A stretch of DNA of 64,000 bases from Nocardioides bruguierae (lineage in GTDB: Bacteria > Actinomycetota > Actinomycetes > Propionibacteriales > Nocardioidaceae). Below, one piece after another: positions 1-8,639 of this stretch (the first letter of the stretch is position 1; each line of letters starts with the position of its first letter). The translations under genes were made by a program, and so were the position numbers. The stretch covers positions 1-64,000 of the forward strand of contig NZ_JAMOIL010000019.1 of the NCBI RefSeq assembly GCF_023656415.1, written 5' to 3'. Below the pieces are notes generated by a model. It saw only the letters and a list, made by a program, of their open reading frames with translations, was not told where the DNA came from and did no database searches.

Positions 1-74
1 CCCCCGGCCCGCCCGCCCCTCCCCCCCCCCCCCCCCTGCATGGGCGCCCCCCCCCCCCCCTGGGGGGGCCCCCC
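1..74. repeat. Homopolymeric C/G low-complexity edge
   Basis: This stretch is almost only C and G: a run of 16 C (21-36), a run of 14 C (47-60), then 7 G followed by 6 C. No gene or site can be assigned. It may be a contig edge or a base-calling artefact, because such runs are rare elsewhere in the window; the only similar run is a G10 at 46821. Confidence 0.6.
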
Positions 75-198
75 GGTCCTGCATTCCGGACACCTCACGG
101 TGGTCCCGAGTGAATTACATCGGTGTAGTCGTCAAGCCGACACGCCGACGTTTCGCAAAAAGATTGCGTCAGATGTTTCGGATGTGACGAAAGTTCCC

Positions 199-204
199 TA
201 CCGT
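199..204 (+). promoter_or_regulatory. -10 hexamer TACCGT of the NlpC/P60 gene
   Basis: TACCGT lies 7 nt before the GTG at 212, the spacing seen at many genes in this window, so the transcript is probably leaderless. The alternative in-frame GTG at 203 overlaps this hexamer. Confidence 0.5.
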
Positions 205-211
205 GACGGAC

Positions 212-1762
212 GTGATCAGCCCCCAGAGCCGCCCCGCCCGCCTCGGACGGCGACCCGTGCGCCCCTCGGCCGCACGTGCCGCCCGCCGAGGCGTGGCCGG
301 GCGGACGCTGTCCGCCCGCACCACCGCCGCCGCCCTCACGGGCTCCCTGGCGCTCGCCGCCGTGCTGGGTGCCGGCGCGGCCCCCGCGTCGGCCCGGGAC
401 AGCGACGACTACCCCAGCCGCACCGACGTGCAGCGTGCCCGCCAGGCCGTGCAGCAGGGCGAGGCCGACGTCGCCTCCGTGCGCGCCGAGCTGGCCGTGG
501 CCGCCCAGCGACTGGAGCAGGCGCAGGTCGCCGCGGCGCAGGCGGCCGAGGCCTACAACGGGGCCCGCTACGAGGCGCAGCAGGCCCGCAAGGCCGCCCG
601 CGCCGCCCAGCAGCACGCCGACGACGCGGCCGCCACGCTCGAGGACCGCCGCTCGGCCTACGCCGACGTCGTGGTCGCCAGCTACCAGATGGGCCCGCAG
701 CTCTCCGCCCTCGGCGCCATCGCCGGCGCGGACGCGGCGGCGGACAGCAGCGCCGAGACCGACGGCTCCGCGGCCACCGCGGGGCTGGACGGGCTCCTGG
801 CCGCCATGGCCACCGTGCAGGAGGCGCAGGACGCGATGGACCGCCGCGTCCAGCAGATCACCGCCACCTCCACCCTCGCCGACGTCGCCTCCGACCAGGC
901 CGAGGAGGCCGCCGAGAAGGCCGAGCGGCTCGAGGCGAAGGCCCGCGAGGCCAAGGTCGAGGCGCAGGCTGCCCAGGACGCCGCGGCCGCCGAGACCGCC
1001 TCCGTCGCCCAGCGCCGCGACGCGCTCATCGCCCAGCTCGCGGTGCTCCAGGAGACCAGCGTCCGGATGGCCCGCCAGCGCCAGGAGGCCCTCGAGGCCG
1101 CCGCCCGCGCCGAGGCCCGCCGCGCCGCACGCCAGGCTGCCGCGGAGGCCGCTGCGCAGGCCGAGGCCGCCGCGCGGGCCCAGGCCCGCCGGGAGGCGCG
1201 TCGCGAGGCCCGTCGCGAGGCCCGTCGCGAGGCGCGGCAGCAGGCCGCGGCCTCGTCCTCATCCTCCTCGTCCTCTTCTTCCTCGTCCTCGTCGTCCTCC
1301 GGGGGGTCGAGCTCGTCGGGCTCCTCCGGCTCCTCGGGGTCGTCGGGGTCGTCGGGGTCCTCGGGCTCGAGCGGTGGCAGCAGCACCGTGCCGTCGGCCG
1401 GCGGCGTCTCCGCCGTCCTGGCCTACGCCCGCGCGCAGTTCGGCGAGCCCTACGTGTGGGCTGCGGCCGGGCCGGACTCCTGGGACTGCTCCGGCCTGAC
1501 GATGATGGCCTGGGCCCAGGCGGGCGTCTCGCTGCCGCACTACTCGGTGGCGCAGTACGAGGCCACCACGCCGGTCAGCATGAGCGCGCTGGAGCCGGGC
1601 GACCTGCTGTTCTGGGGCACCAGCTCCGACCCGTCGTCGATCTACCACGTGGCGATCTACTCGGGGAACGGGATGATGATCCACGCCCCGCGCACCGGCG
1701 ACGTCGTCAAGGAGGTCTCCATGTACGAGTGGACCCTCCCGAACTTCGCCGGCCGTCCCTGA
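212..1762 (+). CDS. Secreted NlpC/P60 peptidoglycan hydrolase with coiled coil and Ser-rich linker
   Basis: Probable cell-wall endopeptidase acting outside the membrane. From the GTG at 212 (516 aa) there is an Arg-rich N-terminus, a hydrophobic signal segment ending in a PASA-type cleavage site near residue 61, a long Ala/Glu/Arg coiled coil (about 65-345) containing tandem RREA repeats, a run of 16 Ser (about 348-363) plus a Gly/Ser linker, and a C-terminal NlpC/P60 domain. The Cys-His-His triad is visible as DCSGL (Cys426), YHVAIY (His479) and MIHAPR (His491). The layout matches actinobacterial RipA/RpfB-partner type hydrolases, where the coiled coil controls activity and the linker spans the wall. 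GTG 203 would add three residues. The gene stands alone, followed by a tandem repeat covering its stop codon. Confidence 0.88.
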   Translation: MISPQSRPARLGRRPVRPSAARAARRGVAGRTLSARTTAAALTGSLALAAVLGAGAAPASARDSDDYPSRTDVQRARQAVQQGEADVASVRAELAVAAQRLEQAQVAAAQAAEAYNGARYEAQQARKAARAAQQHADDAAATLEDRRSAYADVVVASYQMGPQLSALGAIAGADAAADSSAETDGSAATAGLDGLLAAMATVQEAQDAMDRRVQQITATSTLADVASDQAEEAAEKAERLEAKAREAKVEAQAAQDAAAAETASVAQRRDALIAQLAVLQETSVRMARQRQEALEAAARAEARRAARQAAAEAAAQAEAAARAQARREARREARREARREARQQAAASSSSSSSSSSSSSSSSGGSSSSGSSGSSGSSGSSGSSGSSGGSSTVPSAGGVSAVLAYARAQFGEPYVWAAAGPDSWDCSGLTMMAWAQAGVSLPHYSVAQYEATTPVSMSALEPGDLLFWGTSSDPSSIYHVAIYSGNGMMIHAPRTGDVVKEVSMYEWTLPNFAGRP

Positions 1763-1780
1763 CCCGGCCGTCCCTGACCC
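1751..1780. repeat. 15-bp tandem duplication across the stop codon
   Basis: Two perfect copies of GGCCGTCCCTGACCC run head to tail. The first contains the TGA stop of the NlpC/P60 gene. A third, decayed partial copy (GTCCC) follows. Confidence 0.8.
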
Positions 1781-1870
1781 GTCCCGGCTGGGCCGTCCCC
1801 GTCCGGGGAGGCCCGCGGGACGGTGAGCACACCCGTCCACCGGGTGGTTCCGCCCTTTGCTACTCGGGAG

Positions 1871-1876
1871 TAGCCT
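1871..1876 (+). promoter_or_regulatory. -10 hexamer TAGCCT of the acyl-CoA oxidase-like gene
   Basis: TAGCCT is 7 nt before the ATG at 1884. No ribosome binding site lies between them, so a leaderless start is likely. Confidence 0.55.
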
Positions 1877-1883
1877 GGCTCAC

Positions 1884-3896
1884 ATGGCCACGCACGTGGA
1901 GACTCCCGCCCCGTCCGCCTCGCGCCCCGACGAGGGCGCCCCCGCCCCTGCGCCGGCCGGGGTCGCCCCCTTCGACGTCGCGGAGATGACCGCGGCGCTC
2001 GACGGCCGCTGGGCCCAGGTGCGCCGCGACGTGCGCGCCCAGCTGCCCCTGGAGGCGGAGCTGATCGCCTCCGCGGACGACCTCACCCGCGCCGAGTACC
2101 GCGAGCGCGTCAAGGACGTGCTCCTCGAGCTGGCCGCGACCGGCCAGACCGGGCTCGGCTTCCCGACCTCCCACGGCGGGGGCGGGGACGTCGGCGCCTC
2201 GATCGCGGCCTTCGAGACGCTGGCGATGGGCGACCTGTCGCTCATGGTCAAGGCCGGCGTGCAGTTCGGCCTCTTCGGCGGCGCGGTGCTCCAGCTCGGC
2301 ACGAAGGCCCACCACGACGCCTACCTGCGCGACATCGTCGAGGGTCGGCTGCTGGGCTGCTTCGCGATGACCGAGACCGGTCACGGCTCCAACGTCCAGG
2401 CGCTCGGCACCACCGCCACCTACGACCCGGCCACCGACGAGATCGTCGTGCACACCCCTGAGGCCTCGGCCACCAAGGACTACATCGGCAACGCCGCGGC
2501 CCACGGCACGATGGCGGCTGTCTTCGCCCAGCTCGTCGTGGACGGCGAGGAGCACGGCGTGCACGCGGTGCTGGTGCCGATCCGGGTGGACGGCGAGCCG
2601 GCGCCGGGCGTCACGCTCACCGACGACGGCCCCAAGCTGGGCCTCAACGGCGTCGACAACGGCCGCATCGCCTTCGACCAGGTGCGCGTGCCCCGCGGCA
2701 ACCTGCTCGACCGGTTCGCCGAGATCACCGACGAGGGCCGCTACACCAGCACCATCGCCAACCCGAACCGCCGCTTCTTCACGATGCTCGGCACGCTCGT
2801 CCAGGGCCGCGTCTCGGTCGGCGGGGCGGGCGTGAGCGCCGCGAAGGCCGCCCTCACCATCGCCGTGCGCTACGGCGACCACCGGCGCCAGTTCGACACC
2901 GGGGACGGCGAGGAGCAGGTGCTGCTCGACTACGGGATGCACCAGCGCCGCCTGCTCCCGCGGGTCGCCCGCACCTACGCGCTCTCGGCGGCCCAGGAGG
3001 TGCTGGTCGAGCGGCTGCACGAGGTCTCCACCGCCCGCAACGGCGGCTCCGGCACCGAGGTGGACGACCACGCCCAGCGCGAGCTGGAGTCCCGGGCCGC
3101 CGGCACCAAGGCGCTCGCCACCTGGCTGGCCACCGACGTCATCCAGGAGTGCCGGGAGGCCTGCGGCGGAGCCGGCTACCTCGCCGAGAACCGGTTCGCC
3201 GCGCTCAAGGCCGACACGGACGTGTTCACCACCTTCGAGGGCGACAACCACGTGCTGCTGCAGCTCGTGGCCAAGGGCCTGCTCACCGACTACGCCTCGT
3301 CCTTCGAGGACCTGGACCAGTTCGGGCTCGTGCGCATGGTCACCGGCCTGGCGGTCGAGACGGTCGTGGAGAAGACCGGCGCGCACGCGCTGCTGGAGCG
3401 GGTGCGTGACCTGCTGCCCGGTGGCGACGACTGGTCCAGCGAGGCCCGGATCGCCGACCCCGAGTACCACCTGGCCATGTACCGCTTCCGTGAGGAGCAC
3501 CTGGTCAGCGGCGTGGCGCGCCGACTCAAGCGGGGCATCGACCGGGGCGAGAAGGCGGGTGCGGTGTTCTCCCGCGTCCAGGCCCACGTCATCGCGGCGG
3601 CCCGCGCCCACGTGGAGCGGCTCGTGCTCGAGGCGTTCGTGGCGAAGGTGCGGGCGCAGCCGGCCGGCCCCGTCCGCGACGCCCTGGCCGCGCTGTGCGA
3701 CCTGCACGCGCTCGCGGGCATCGAGTCCGACCGCGCCTGGTTCCTCGAGCACGGCCGGCTCACCGTCGCCCGCTCCAAGGCGATCACCCGCGAGGTCGAG
3801 ACGCTGTGCGCCCGCCTGCGGCCCGTCGCCGTCGACCTCGTCGACGCCTTCGCGGTGCCGCGCGAGGTGCTGCGCGCCGAGGCGCTGCTCGGCTGA
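1884..3896 (+). CDS. Acyl-CoA dehydrogenase/oxidase family flavoprotein
   Basis: FAD enzyme expected to oxidise acyl-CoA to 2-enoyl-CoA in the cytosol. The protein is 670 aa, much longer than ordinary acyl-CoA dehydrogenases (about 380 aa) and in the range of acyl-CoA oxidases. The sequence MTETGHGSN (from residue 162) and the C-terminal TTFEGDN with the candidate catalytic Glu452 are acyl-CoA oxidase signatures. The N-terminus is Ala/Pro-rich. The ATG at 1884 was chosen because TAGCCT lies 7 nt upstream; ORF extension to 1857 would run through that promoter. It is a single gene, ended by a strong hairpin shared with the convergent ppa. Whether it passes electrons to oxygen or to an electron-transfer flavoprotein cannot be read from sequence. 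Confidence 0.88.
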   Translation: MATHVETPAPSASRPDEGAPAPAPAGVAPFDVAEMTAALDGRWAQVRRDVRAQLPLEAELIASADDLTRAEYRERVKDVLLELAATGQTGLGFPTSHGGGGDVGASIAAFETLAMGDLSLMVKAGVQFGLFGGAVLQLGTKAHHDAYLRDIVEGRLLGCFAMTETGHGSNVQALGTTATYDPATDEIVVHTPEASATKDYIGNAAAHGTMAAVFAQLVVDGEEHGVHAVLVPIRVDGEPAPGVTLTDDGPKLGLNGVDNGRIAFDQVRVPRGNLLDRFAEITDEGRYTSTIANPNRRFFTMLGTLVQGRVSVGGAGVSAAKAALTIAVRYGDHRRQFDTGDGEEQVLLDYGMHQRRLLPRVARTYALSAAQEVLVERLHEVSTARNGGSGTEVDDHAQRELESRAAGTKALATWLATDVIQECREACGGAGYLAENRFAALKADTDVFTTFEGDNHVLLQLVAKGLLTDYASSFEDLDQFGLVRMVTGLAVETVVEKTGAHALLERVRDLLPGGDDWSSEARIADPEYHLAMYRFREEHLVSGVARRLKRGIDRGEKAGAVFSRVQAHVIAAARAHVERLVLEAFVAKVRAQPAGPVRDALAALCDLHALAGIESDRAWFLEHGRLTVARSKAITREVETLCARLRPVAVDLVDAFAVPREVLRAEALLG

Positions 3897-3938
3897 GCCC
3901 CACGCGGACCCCCGGCCGGAGGAGCGCCCTCGGGACGG

Positions 3939-3974
3939 ACGACGGCCCCGGACCTGCTGGTCCGGGGCCGTCGT
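3939..3974. terminator. Bidirectional hairpin between convergent genes
   Basis: Perfect 16-bp stem (3939-3954 with 3959-3974) and a 4-nt loop. It lies between the acyl-CoA oxidase-like gene and ppa, which converge here. There is no clear U tract, as is common in high-GC Actinobacteria. Confidence 0.8.
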
Positions 3975-3993
3975 GCACGGGTGGGGCGAGCGG

Positions 3994-4485
3994 TCAGTGA
4001 CCCTCGGCCTTGTGCCGGTCGAAGGAGGCGTGGATCTCGGCCTCGGCGGCGGCACGGTCGACCCAGTCGGCGCCCTCGACGGACTTGCCGGGCTCGAGGT
4101 CCTTGTAGACCTCGAAGAAGTGCTGGATCTCCAGGCGGTCGAAGTCGGAGACGTCGCCGATGTCCTGGAGGTGGGCCAGGCGCGGGTCCGAGGACGGCAC
4201 GCACAGCACCTTGTCGTCGCCGCCGGCCTCGTCGGTCATGCGGAACATGCCGATCGCGCGGCACTTGATCAGGCAGCCGGGGAAGGTCGGCTGCTGGAGG
4301 ATGACCAGCGCGTCCAGCGGGTCGCCGTCCTGACCGAGGGTCTCCTCGATGTAGCCGTAGTCGGCGGGGTACTGGGTCGAGGTGAACAGCGTGCGGTCCA
4401 GCCGCAGGCGCCCGCTCTCGTGGTCGACCTCGTACTTGTTGCGCTCCCCCTTGGGGATCTCCACCAGGACGTCGAACTCCAGCAC
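3994..4485 (-). CDS. ppa: Inorganic pyrophosphatase
   Basis: Soluble family I pyrophosphatase that hydrolyses PPi to two phosphates and pulls biosynthetic reactions forward. At 163 aa it has the normal bacterial length. The metal-binding signature DGDPLDALV is complete, and conserved [11 protein letters not shown] and YPADYGYI segments bind substrate. The start is GTG at 4485-4483, 5 nt downstream of a strong GGAGGAG-type ribosome binding site. The gene is monocistronic, divergent from dacB and convergent with the upstream flavoprotein gene. Ppa-dacB-metalloprotease-tilS-hpt-ftsH is a common order in Nocardioides-like genomes. Confidence 0.97.
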   Translation of the reverse strand: MLEFDVLVEIPKGERNKYEVDHESGRLRLDRTLFTSTQYPADYGYIEETLGQDGDPLDALVILQQPTFPGCLIKCRAIGMFRMTDEAGGDDKVLCVPSSDPRLAHLQDIGDVSDFDRLEIQHFFEVYKDLEPGKSVEGADWVDRAAAEAEIHASFDRHKAEGH

Positions 4486-4650
4486 GCGCGCTACTCCTCC
4501 GTTGATCCCGAGCCTCGGTGCCCGGGTGTCGTTGCGGTCAGATTCGAGTCGACCAGCCGCGGCAAGTCAACAAGACGACGGGCCCCAGGATCGGGGCCCG
4601 GGTCCAGTGTCCCGCACAATGGCCGCTCCACGCGAGAGAGGGGGCACCCG

Positions 4651-6267
4651 GTGCCACGGAGTGACGCACGCCACACGTCGGGCGGCGGTCGACGCACCGC
4701 TCGTCGGGCCGCGCGTGCCGCCCGTCGTGACGCCCGTGCGCGCCGCCGCTGGCCGCGCCGTGTCGGGCTCACCGCGCTCGCCCTCGTCCTGGTCGCCACC
4801 GGCGTCGTCGTGAGCGGGGTCGCGGACCCCGTCGTGGCCCCCGTGGCCGAGCCGCTGCGGCGGGCCGCGGAGGACGCCTTCGACTCCGTGAGCGACTCCG
4901 TCACCGGCTCCCTGCCCGGCGCCTCGCAGGACGAGGACCCGACCGACCCGCTCGCGGTGGCCGCCCCCGCGGCCCTGGGCCTGACCACCCCGACCCCCGC
5001 CGCCGTGCCCGCCGAGGCGGTCACCGACCAGCCCGTCGACGCCGCCGCCGTCCGCCGGGCCCTGCGCGGGCCGCTGGCCGCCGACGTGCTGGGGCCGCAC
5101 GTCTCCGTGGCCGTCGCCGACCTGGACGGCGACCTGGCCCTGAGCCGCGGGGGAGCGGCGATCCCCGCCTCCACCACCAAGCTGCTCACCTCGGCCTCCG
5201 CGCTGCGCCTGGTCGGCGCCGGCACCACGTTCTCCACCACGACGGTGCTCCAGGGGCGGCGCGTCGTGCTCGTCGGCGGCGGTGACCCGCTGCTGGCCTC
5301 GTCGCCCGTCGACGACGACACCTGGCCGGCCCGCGCCGACGTGGTGACGCTGGCCCGGCGCACGGCCGCGACGCTGGTGCGCGACCTCGCCGACGCCCCG
5401 GCGGCGCGCCGCACCCTGCGCGTCGGGTACGACGACACGCTCTTCTCCGGCCCCGGCTTCAATCCCACCTGGCCGCTGGGCTACCGCGGCGAGGTGGCGC
5501 CCCCGACCTCGGCCCTGTGGGTGGACGAGGGGTCGTCGCTGACCGGCTCGGGCTACTCCACGGACCCCGCGACCGACGCTGCCACCGTCTTCACCGCGGC
5601 GCTGCGGGACGCCCTGGCCGCCCAGGCGCGGACGGGGCAGGTGCGGGTGCGCCTGGTGGGCTCGGCGTCGCCGGTGACCTCCACGCAAGCCGCCGCCACG
5701 CTGGCCTCGGTCGAGAGCGCCCCCGTGGGCCAGCTGGTGGAGCGGCTGCTCCAGGTCAGCGACAACCAGGTGACCGAGGTGCTCCTGCGCCACGTGGGCC
5801 TGGCCGCGCGCGGCACCGGCTCCATCGCGGCCGGGCTGGCCGGGGTCCGCCGGGTGCTGACCTCGCTGGACGTGCCGCTGCCGCTCCGCCAGCTGGACGG
5901 CTCGGGGCTCTCGCGGCGCAACCGCATCGATCCCCGCACCTTCGTGGGCCTGCTCGCTGCCGCGGCCGACAGCGACGAGGACGACCCGCTGCGCGGGCTC
6001 TTCCCCGGGCTGCCCGCCGCGGGCTCCACCGGCTCGCTCACCTACCGGTTCGCCGACGCCCCCGCCGCGGCGGTGGGCCACGTCCGCGCCAAGACCGGCA
6101 CCCTCAGCAACGTGACCTCGCTGGCCGGCGTCGCGCTGGACGCGGACGGCACGCCGCTGGTCTTCGCGCTCCTGGCCGACCGCGTCGCCGACGTCGACGA
6201 GCTCTCCGCGCGCGACGCGCTCGACCGTGCCGCCGCCGCGCTGGGTGCCTGCGCCTGCGGGGGCTGA
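4651..6267 (+). CDS. dacB: D-alanyl-D-alanine carboxypeptidase/endopeptidase (PBP4 type, S13)
   Basis: Periplasmic-side serine peptidase that trims or cuts D-Ala-D-Ala peptides in peptidoglycan. From GTG 4651 (538 aa) it has a basic cytoplasmic tail, one membrane anchor (about residues 35-60), an Ala/Pro-rich linker, then the S13 domain. The three penicillin-binding motifs are present: STTK (Ser174-Lys177), SDN (370-372) and KTG (481-483). A GAGAGGGG ribosome binding site precedes the GTG. The reading frame is open far upstream, but that stretch is antisense to ppa and carries no protein-like sequence. Downstream genes start from their own promoter. Confidence 0.9.
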   Translation: MPRSDARHTSGGGRRTARRAARAARRDARARRRWPRRVGLTALALVLVATGVVVSGVADPVVAPVAEPLRRAAEDAFDSVSDSVTGSLPGASQDEDPTDPLAVAAPAALGLTTPTPAAVPAEAVTDQPVDAAAVRRALRGPLAADVLGPHVSVAVADLDGDLALSRGGAAIPASTTKLLTSASALRLVGAGTTFSTTTVLQGRRVVLVGGGDPLLASSPVDDDTWPARADVVTLARRTAATLVRDLADAPAARRTLRVGYDDTLFSGPGFNPTWPLGYRGEVAPPTSALWVDEGSSLTGSGYSTDPATDAATVFTAALRDALAAQARTGQVRVRLVGSASPVTSTQAAATLASVESAPVGQLVERLLQVSDNQVTEVLLRHVGLAARGTGSIAAGLAGVRRVLTSLDVPLPLRQLDGSGLSRRNRIDPRTFVGLLAAAADSDEDDPLRGLFPGLPAAGSTGSLTYRFADAPAAAVGHVRAKTGTLSNVTSLAGVALDADGTPLVFALLADRVADVDELSARDALDRAAAALGACACGG

Positions 6268-6363
6268 GCGCTCGGCGAGCGCGGGGTGGGCCGTGGCCGG
6301 CGCGCCGGTGCGGTGCACAGCGCGTTCCCCGCTGCGGGGGATGGTGCGTCACCGCCCGCTGAC

Positions 6364-6369
6364 TAGGGT
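6364..6369 (+). promoter_or_regulatory. -10 hexamer TAGGGT of the metalloprotease gene
   Basis: TAGGGT lies 6 nt before the ATG at 6376, and no Shine-Dalgarno is present. A leaderless start is likely. Confidence 0.55.
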
Positions 6370-6375
6370 CTGTCC

Positions 6376-7437
6376 ATGACCTCCACGGCCTCGTCACCCG
6401 AGATGATCGACTGGGACCTCGCGGTCTCCCTGGGCGGTCGCCTCGCCGGCGACGGCCCCACGGTCACCCCCGCCCAGGCCCGCCGGGCCGTGGGGGACCT
6501 GCGCAACGGCGCCGAGCGCGCCACCGACCTCGTCCGCGCCTACACCGGGCTCGACGGCGGCCGCGACACCGCGCCCGTGCTGGTCGTGGACCGGCCCGGC
6601 TGGGTGCAGGCCAACGCCGACGCCTTCCGGCACGTGCTGGGCCCGGTCGCCGGCCGCCTGGCCCAGCGCAAGCCCCCGGGCCGGCTCAGCCTGGCGGTGG
6701 GCTCGAAGATCACCGGCACCGAGGTGGGCGGCCTGCTCGGCTTCCTGGCCGGCAAGGTGCTCGGCCAGTTCGACCCCTTCCACGAGCCGCACGGCCGGCT
6801 GCTGCTGGTCGCGCCCAACATCGTGCACACCGAGCGCGAGCTCGACGTGGCGCCCCGCGACTTCCGCCTCTGGGTCTGCCTGCACGAGGAGACCCACCGC
6901 GTGCAGTTCACCGCGGTCCCGTGGATGCGCGACCACCTCTTCGGCCTGGTCGAGCGGCTCTCCGCCAGCCTCGAGGACACCTCGGCCATCGAGGACGGCC
7001 TCAAGCGCGTCACCTCCGCGCTCAAGCAGCGCGGTGGCGGCGACCAGCCCGGCCCCGGCGGCGCGCTGTCGCTGCTGGCCACCCCGGAGCAGAAGGCCGT
7101 GATGGACGACGTCACCGCCGTGATGTCGCTGCTCGAGGGGCACGCGGACGTGGTGATGGACGGCGTCGGCCCCGAGGTCGTGCCCACCGTCGACACGATC
7201 CGCGCCCGCTTCAACGAGCGCCGCAAGGGCGCCGGCGTGCTCGACCGGGCGCTGCGCCGCTTCCTCGGCCTCGACGCGAAGATGGCGCAGTACCGCGACG
7301 GCGCCGTCTTCGTGCGGCACGTGGTCGACACCGTCGGCATGGACGGCTTCAACGCCGTCTGGTCCGGCCCGGCCTCGCTGCCCACGCGGGACGAGATCGC
7401 CGACCCGGCCCTCTGGGTCGCACGCGTCCACGGCTGA
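6376..7437 (+). CDS. Zinc-dependent metalloprotease (DUF2342, F420-biosynthesis-associated family)
   Basis: The 353-aa protein has a central zinc site LHEETHRVQF (His170, Glu171, His174) typical of HExxH metallopeptidases. The family is known in Actinobacteria as a putative zinc metalloprotease found beside tilS, and it has been linked by distribution to coenzyme F420. The substrate is unknown. No signal peptide is seen, so it is likely cytosolic. The gene ends one base before the GTG of tilS, so the two are probably cotranscribed. Function beyond metal-dependent peptidase is not supported by the sequence alone. Confidence 0.85.
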   Translation: MTSTASSPEMIDWDLAVSLGGRLAGDGPTVTPAQARRAVGDLRNGAERATDLVRAYTGLDGGRDTAPVLVVDRPGWVQANADAFRHVLGPVAGRLAQRKPPGRLSLAVGSKITGTEVGGLLGFLAGKVLGQFDPFHEPHGRLLLVAPNIVHTERELDVAPRDFRLWVCLHEETHRVQFTAVPWMRDHLFGLVERLSASLEDTSAIEDGLKRVTSALKQRGGGDQPGPGGALSLLATPEQKAVMDDVTAVMSLLEGHADVVMDGVGPEVVPTVDTIRARFNERRKGAGVLDRALRRFLGLDAKMAQYRDGAVFVRHVVDTVGMDGFNAVWSGPASLPTRDEIADPALWVARVHG

Positions 7438-7438
7438 G

Positions 7439-8419
7439 GTGGGCCTGCACCCCAGCGTCGCGGCGGTGCGCCGGGCGGTCCGCGAGGGCGTCGCCGACCT
7501 GCCCGCGGACGCCACCCTCGTCGTCGCCTGCTCCGGCGGGCCCGACTCGCTCGCCCTCGCCGCGGCCGCCGTCGCGGAGAAGCGCGGCCGCCGGGTCGTC
7601 GGCGCGACCGTCGACCACGGCCTCCAGGAGGGCTCGGCCGCCCAGGCCGCCCGCGTCGTCGAGCAGCTGGCGGCGCTGGGCGCGGACGAGACGCTCACCG
7701 CACGGGTCACCGTCGACCCCGGTGGCCTGGGCCCCGAGGCGGCGGCCCGACGCGCCCGGTACGCCGTGCTCGACCAGGTCGCCGAGCACACCGGCGCCGC
7801 CGCCGTCCTCCTGGGGCACACGCGTGACGACCAGGCCGAGACGGTGCTGATGGGCCTGGCCCGCGGCTCCGGCGGACGCTCGCTGGCGGGGATGCGGCGG
7901 GCGTTCGACGTCTACCGTCGCCCGCTGCTCGACGTGACCCGCGACGACACGGTCACGGCCTGCCAGGTGCTCGGGCTGGAGGCCTGGGACGACCCCCACA
8001 ACAGCGATCCCGGCTACACCCGGGTGCGGGTGCGCCGCCGCGTCCTGCCCCTGCTCGAGGAGGACCTCGGGCCCGGCGTCGCCGCCGCGCTCGCCCGCAC
8101 CGCCGACCAGCTGCGCACCGACGCCGACCTCCTCGACGACCTGGCCGACGCGGCCTGGGAGCGGCTGCGCCCCGCGGACCCCGGTGGCGGCCTGGACGCC
8201 GGCGCCCTCGCCGACCTGCACCCCGCCCTGCGCCGACGGGTGCTGCGCCGGCTCGCGCTGGCGGCCGGGTCGCCGGCCTCGGAGCTGTTCCACGAGCACG
8301 TCCTCGCCGTCGAGCGCCTCGTCACCGCCTGGTCCGGCCAGCGCTGGATCGACCTGCCCGGGCACCTGCGCGCCGTGCGCGCCGACGGCGTGCTGCGCGT
8401 GGTGCCCGCGGACTCCTGA
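7439..8419 (+). CDS. tilS: tRNA(Ile)-lysidine synthase
   Basis: ATP-dependent enzyme that attaches lysine to C34 of tRNA-Ile(CAU), changing its codon from AUG to AUA. The PP-loop CSGGPDS is at about residues 31-37, followed by TVDHGLQ and LGHTRDDQAE typical of TilS. At 326 aa it is the short actinobacterial form that lacks the full E. coli C-terminal domain. GTG 7439 is used, with a 1-nt gap after the metalloprotease, so translational coupling is likely. In most actinobacteria tilS is followed by hpt and ftsH; here a secreted-protein gene is inserted before hpt. Confidence 0.95.
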   Translation: MGLHPSVAAVRRAVREGVADLPADATLVVACSGGPDSLALAAAAVAEKRGRRVVGATVDHGLQEGSAAQAARVVEQLAALGADETLTARVTVDPGGLGPEAAARRARYAVLDQVAEHTGAAAVLLGHTRDDQAETVLMGLARGSGGRSLAGMRRAFDVYRRPLLDVTRDDTVTACQVLGLEAWDDPHNSDPGYTRVRVRRRVLPLLEEDLGPGVAAALARTADQLRTDADLLDDLADAAWERLRPADPGGGLDAGALADLHPALRRRVLRRLALAAGSPASELFHEHVLAVERLVTAWSGQRWIDLPGHLRAVRADGVLRVVPADS

Positions 8420-8453
8420 CCCACCGCGCCCGACCCACCGCGCCCGACCCACC
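8418..8453. repeat. 14-bp tandem repeat at the tilS stop
   Basis: About 2.6 copies of a 14-bp unit (CGACCCACCGCGCC type) begin inside the tilS stop codon context TGACCC. It resembles the stop-codon repeats at 1751 and 9831. Confidence 0.75.
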
Positions 8454-8639
8454 TGTCTGGCCCGTCCGGGCCACCCCGGGTGACCCGCACGGGCCATCTG
8501 GCCGGGGACAGCCGTAAAAGAACACGAACTCACTCAGTCGCGCCCCTCGCGCGCCCGATACTCCGAGCGGACCATTCCGCGCGCCGGATCGCACCCCGAT
8601 TACCCGATGCTGGGTACGCGCCAGACCTCGAGGACAACC

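Noticed and set aside
682..1386. Reverse-strand Asp/Glu-rich ORF opposite the Ser-rich linker
   Set aside because: It is the antisense of the Ser/Gly codons; no domain or ribosome binding site.
40..1989. Long Arg/Pro/Gly-rich frame overlapping the NlpC/P60 gene
   Set aside because: Its composition is the usual shadow of a high-GC gene in another frame; the NlpC/P60 frame has a signal peptide and catalytic triad.
1860..4055. 731-residue reverse-strand ORF opposite the acyl-CoA oxidase-like gene
   Set aside because: Antisense shadow with His/Arg/Gly-rich sequence; third-position GC bias favours the forward gene.
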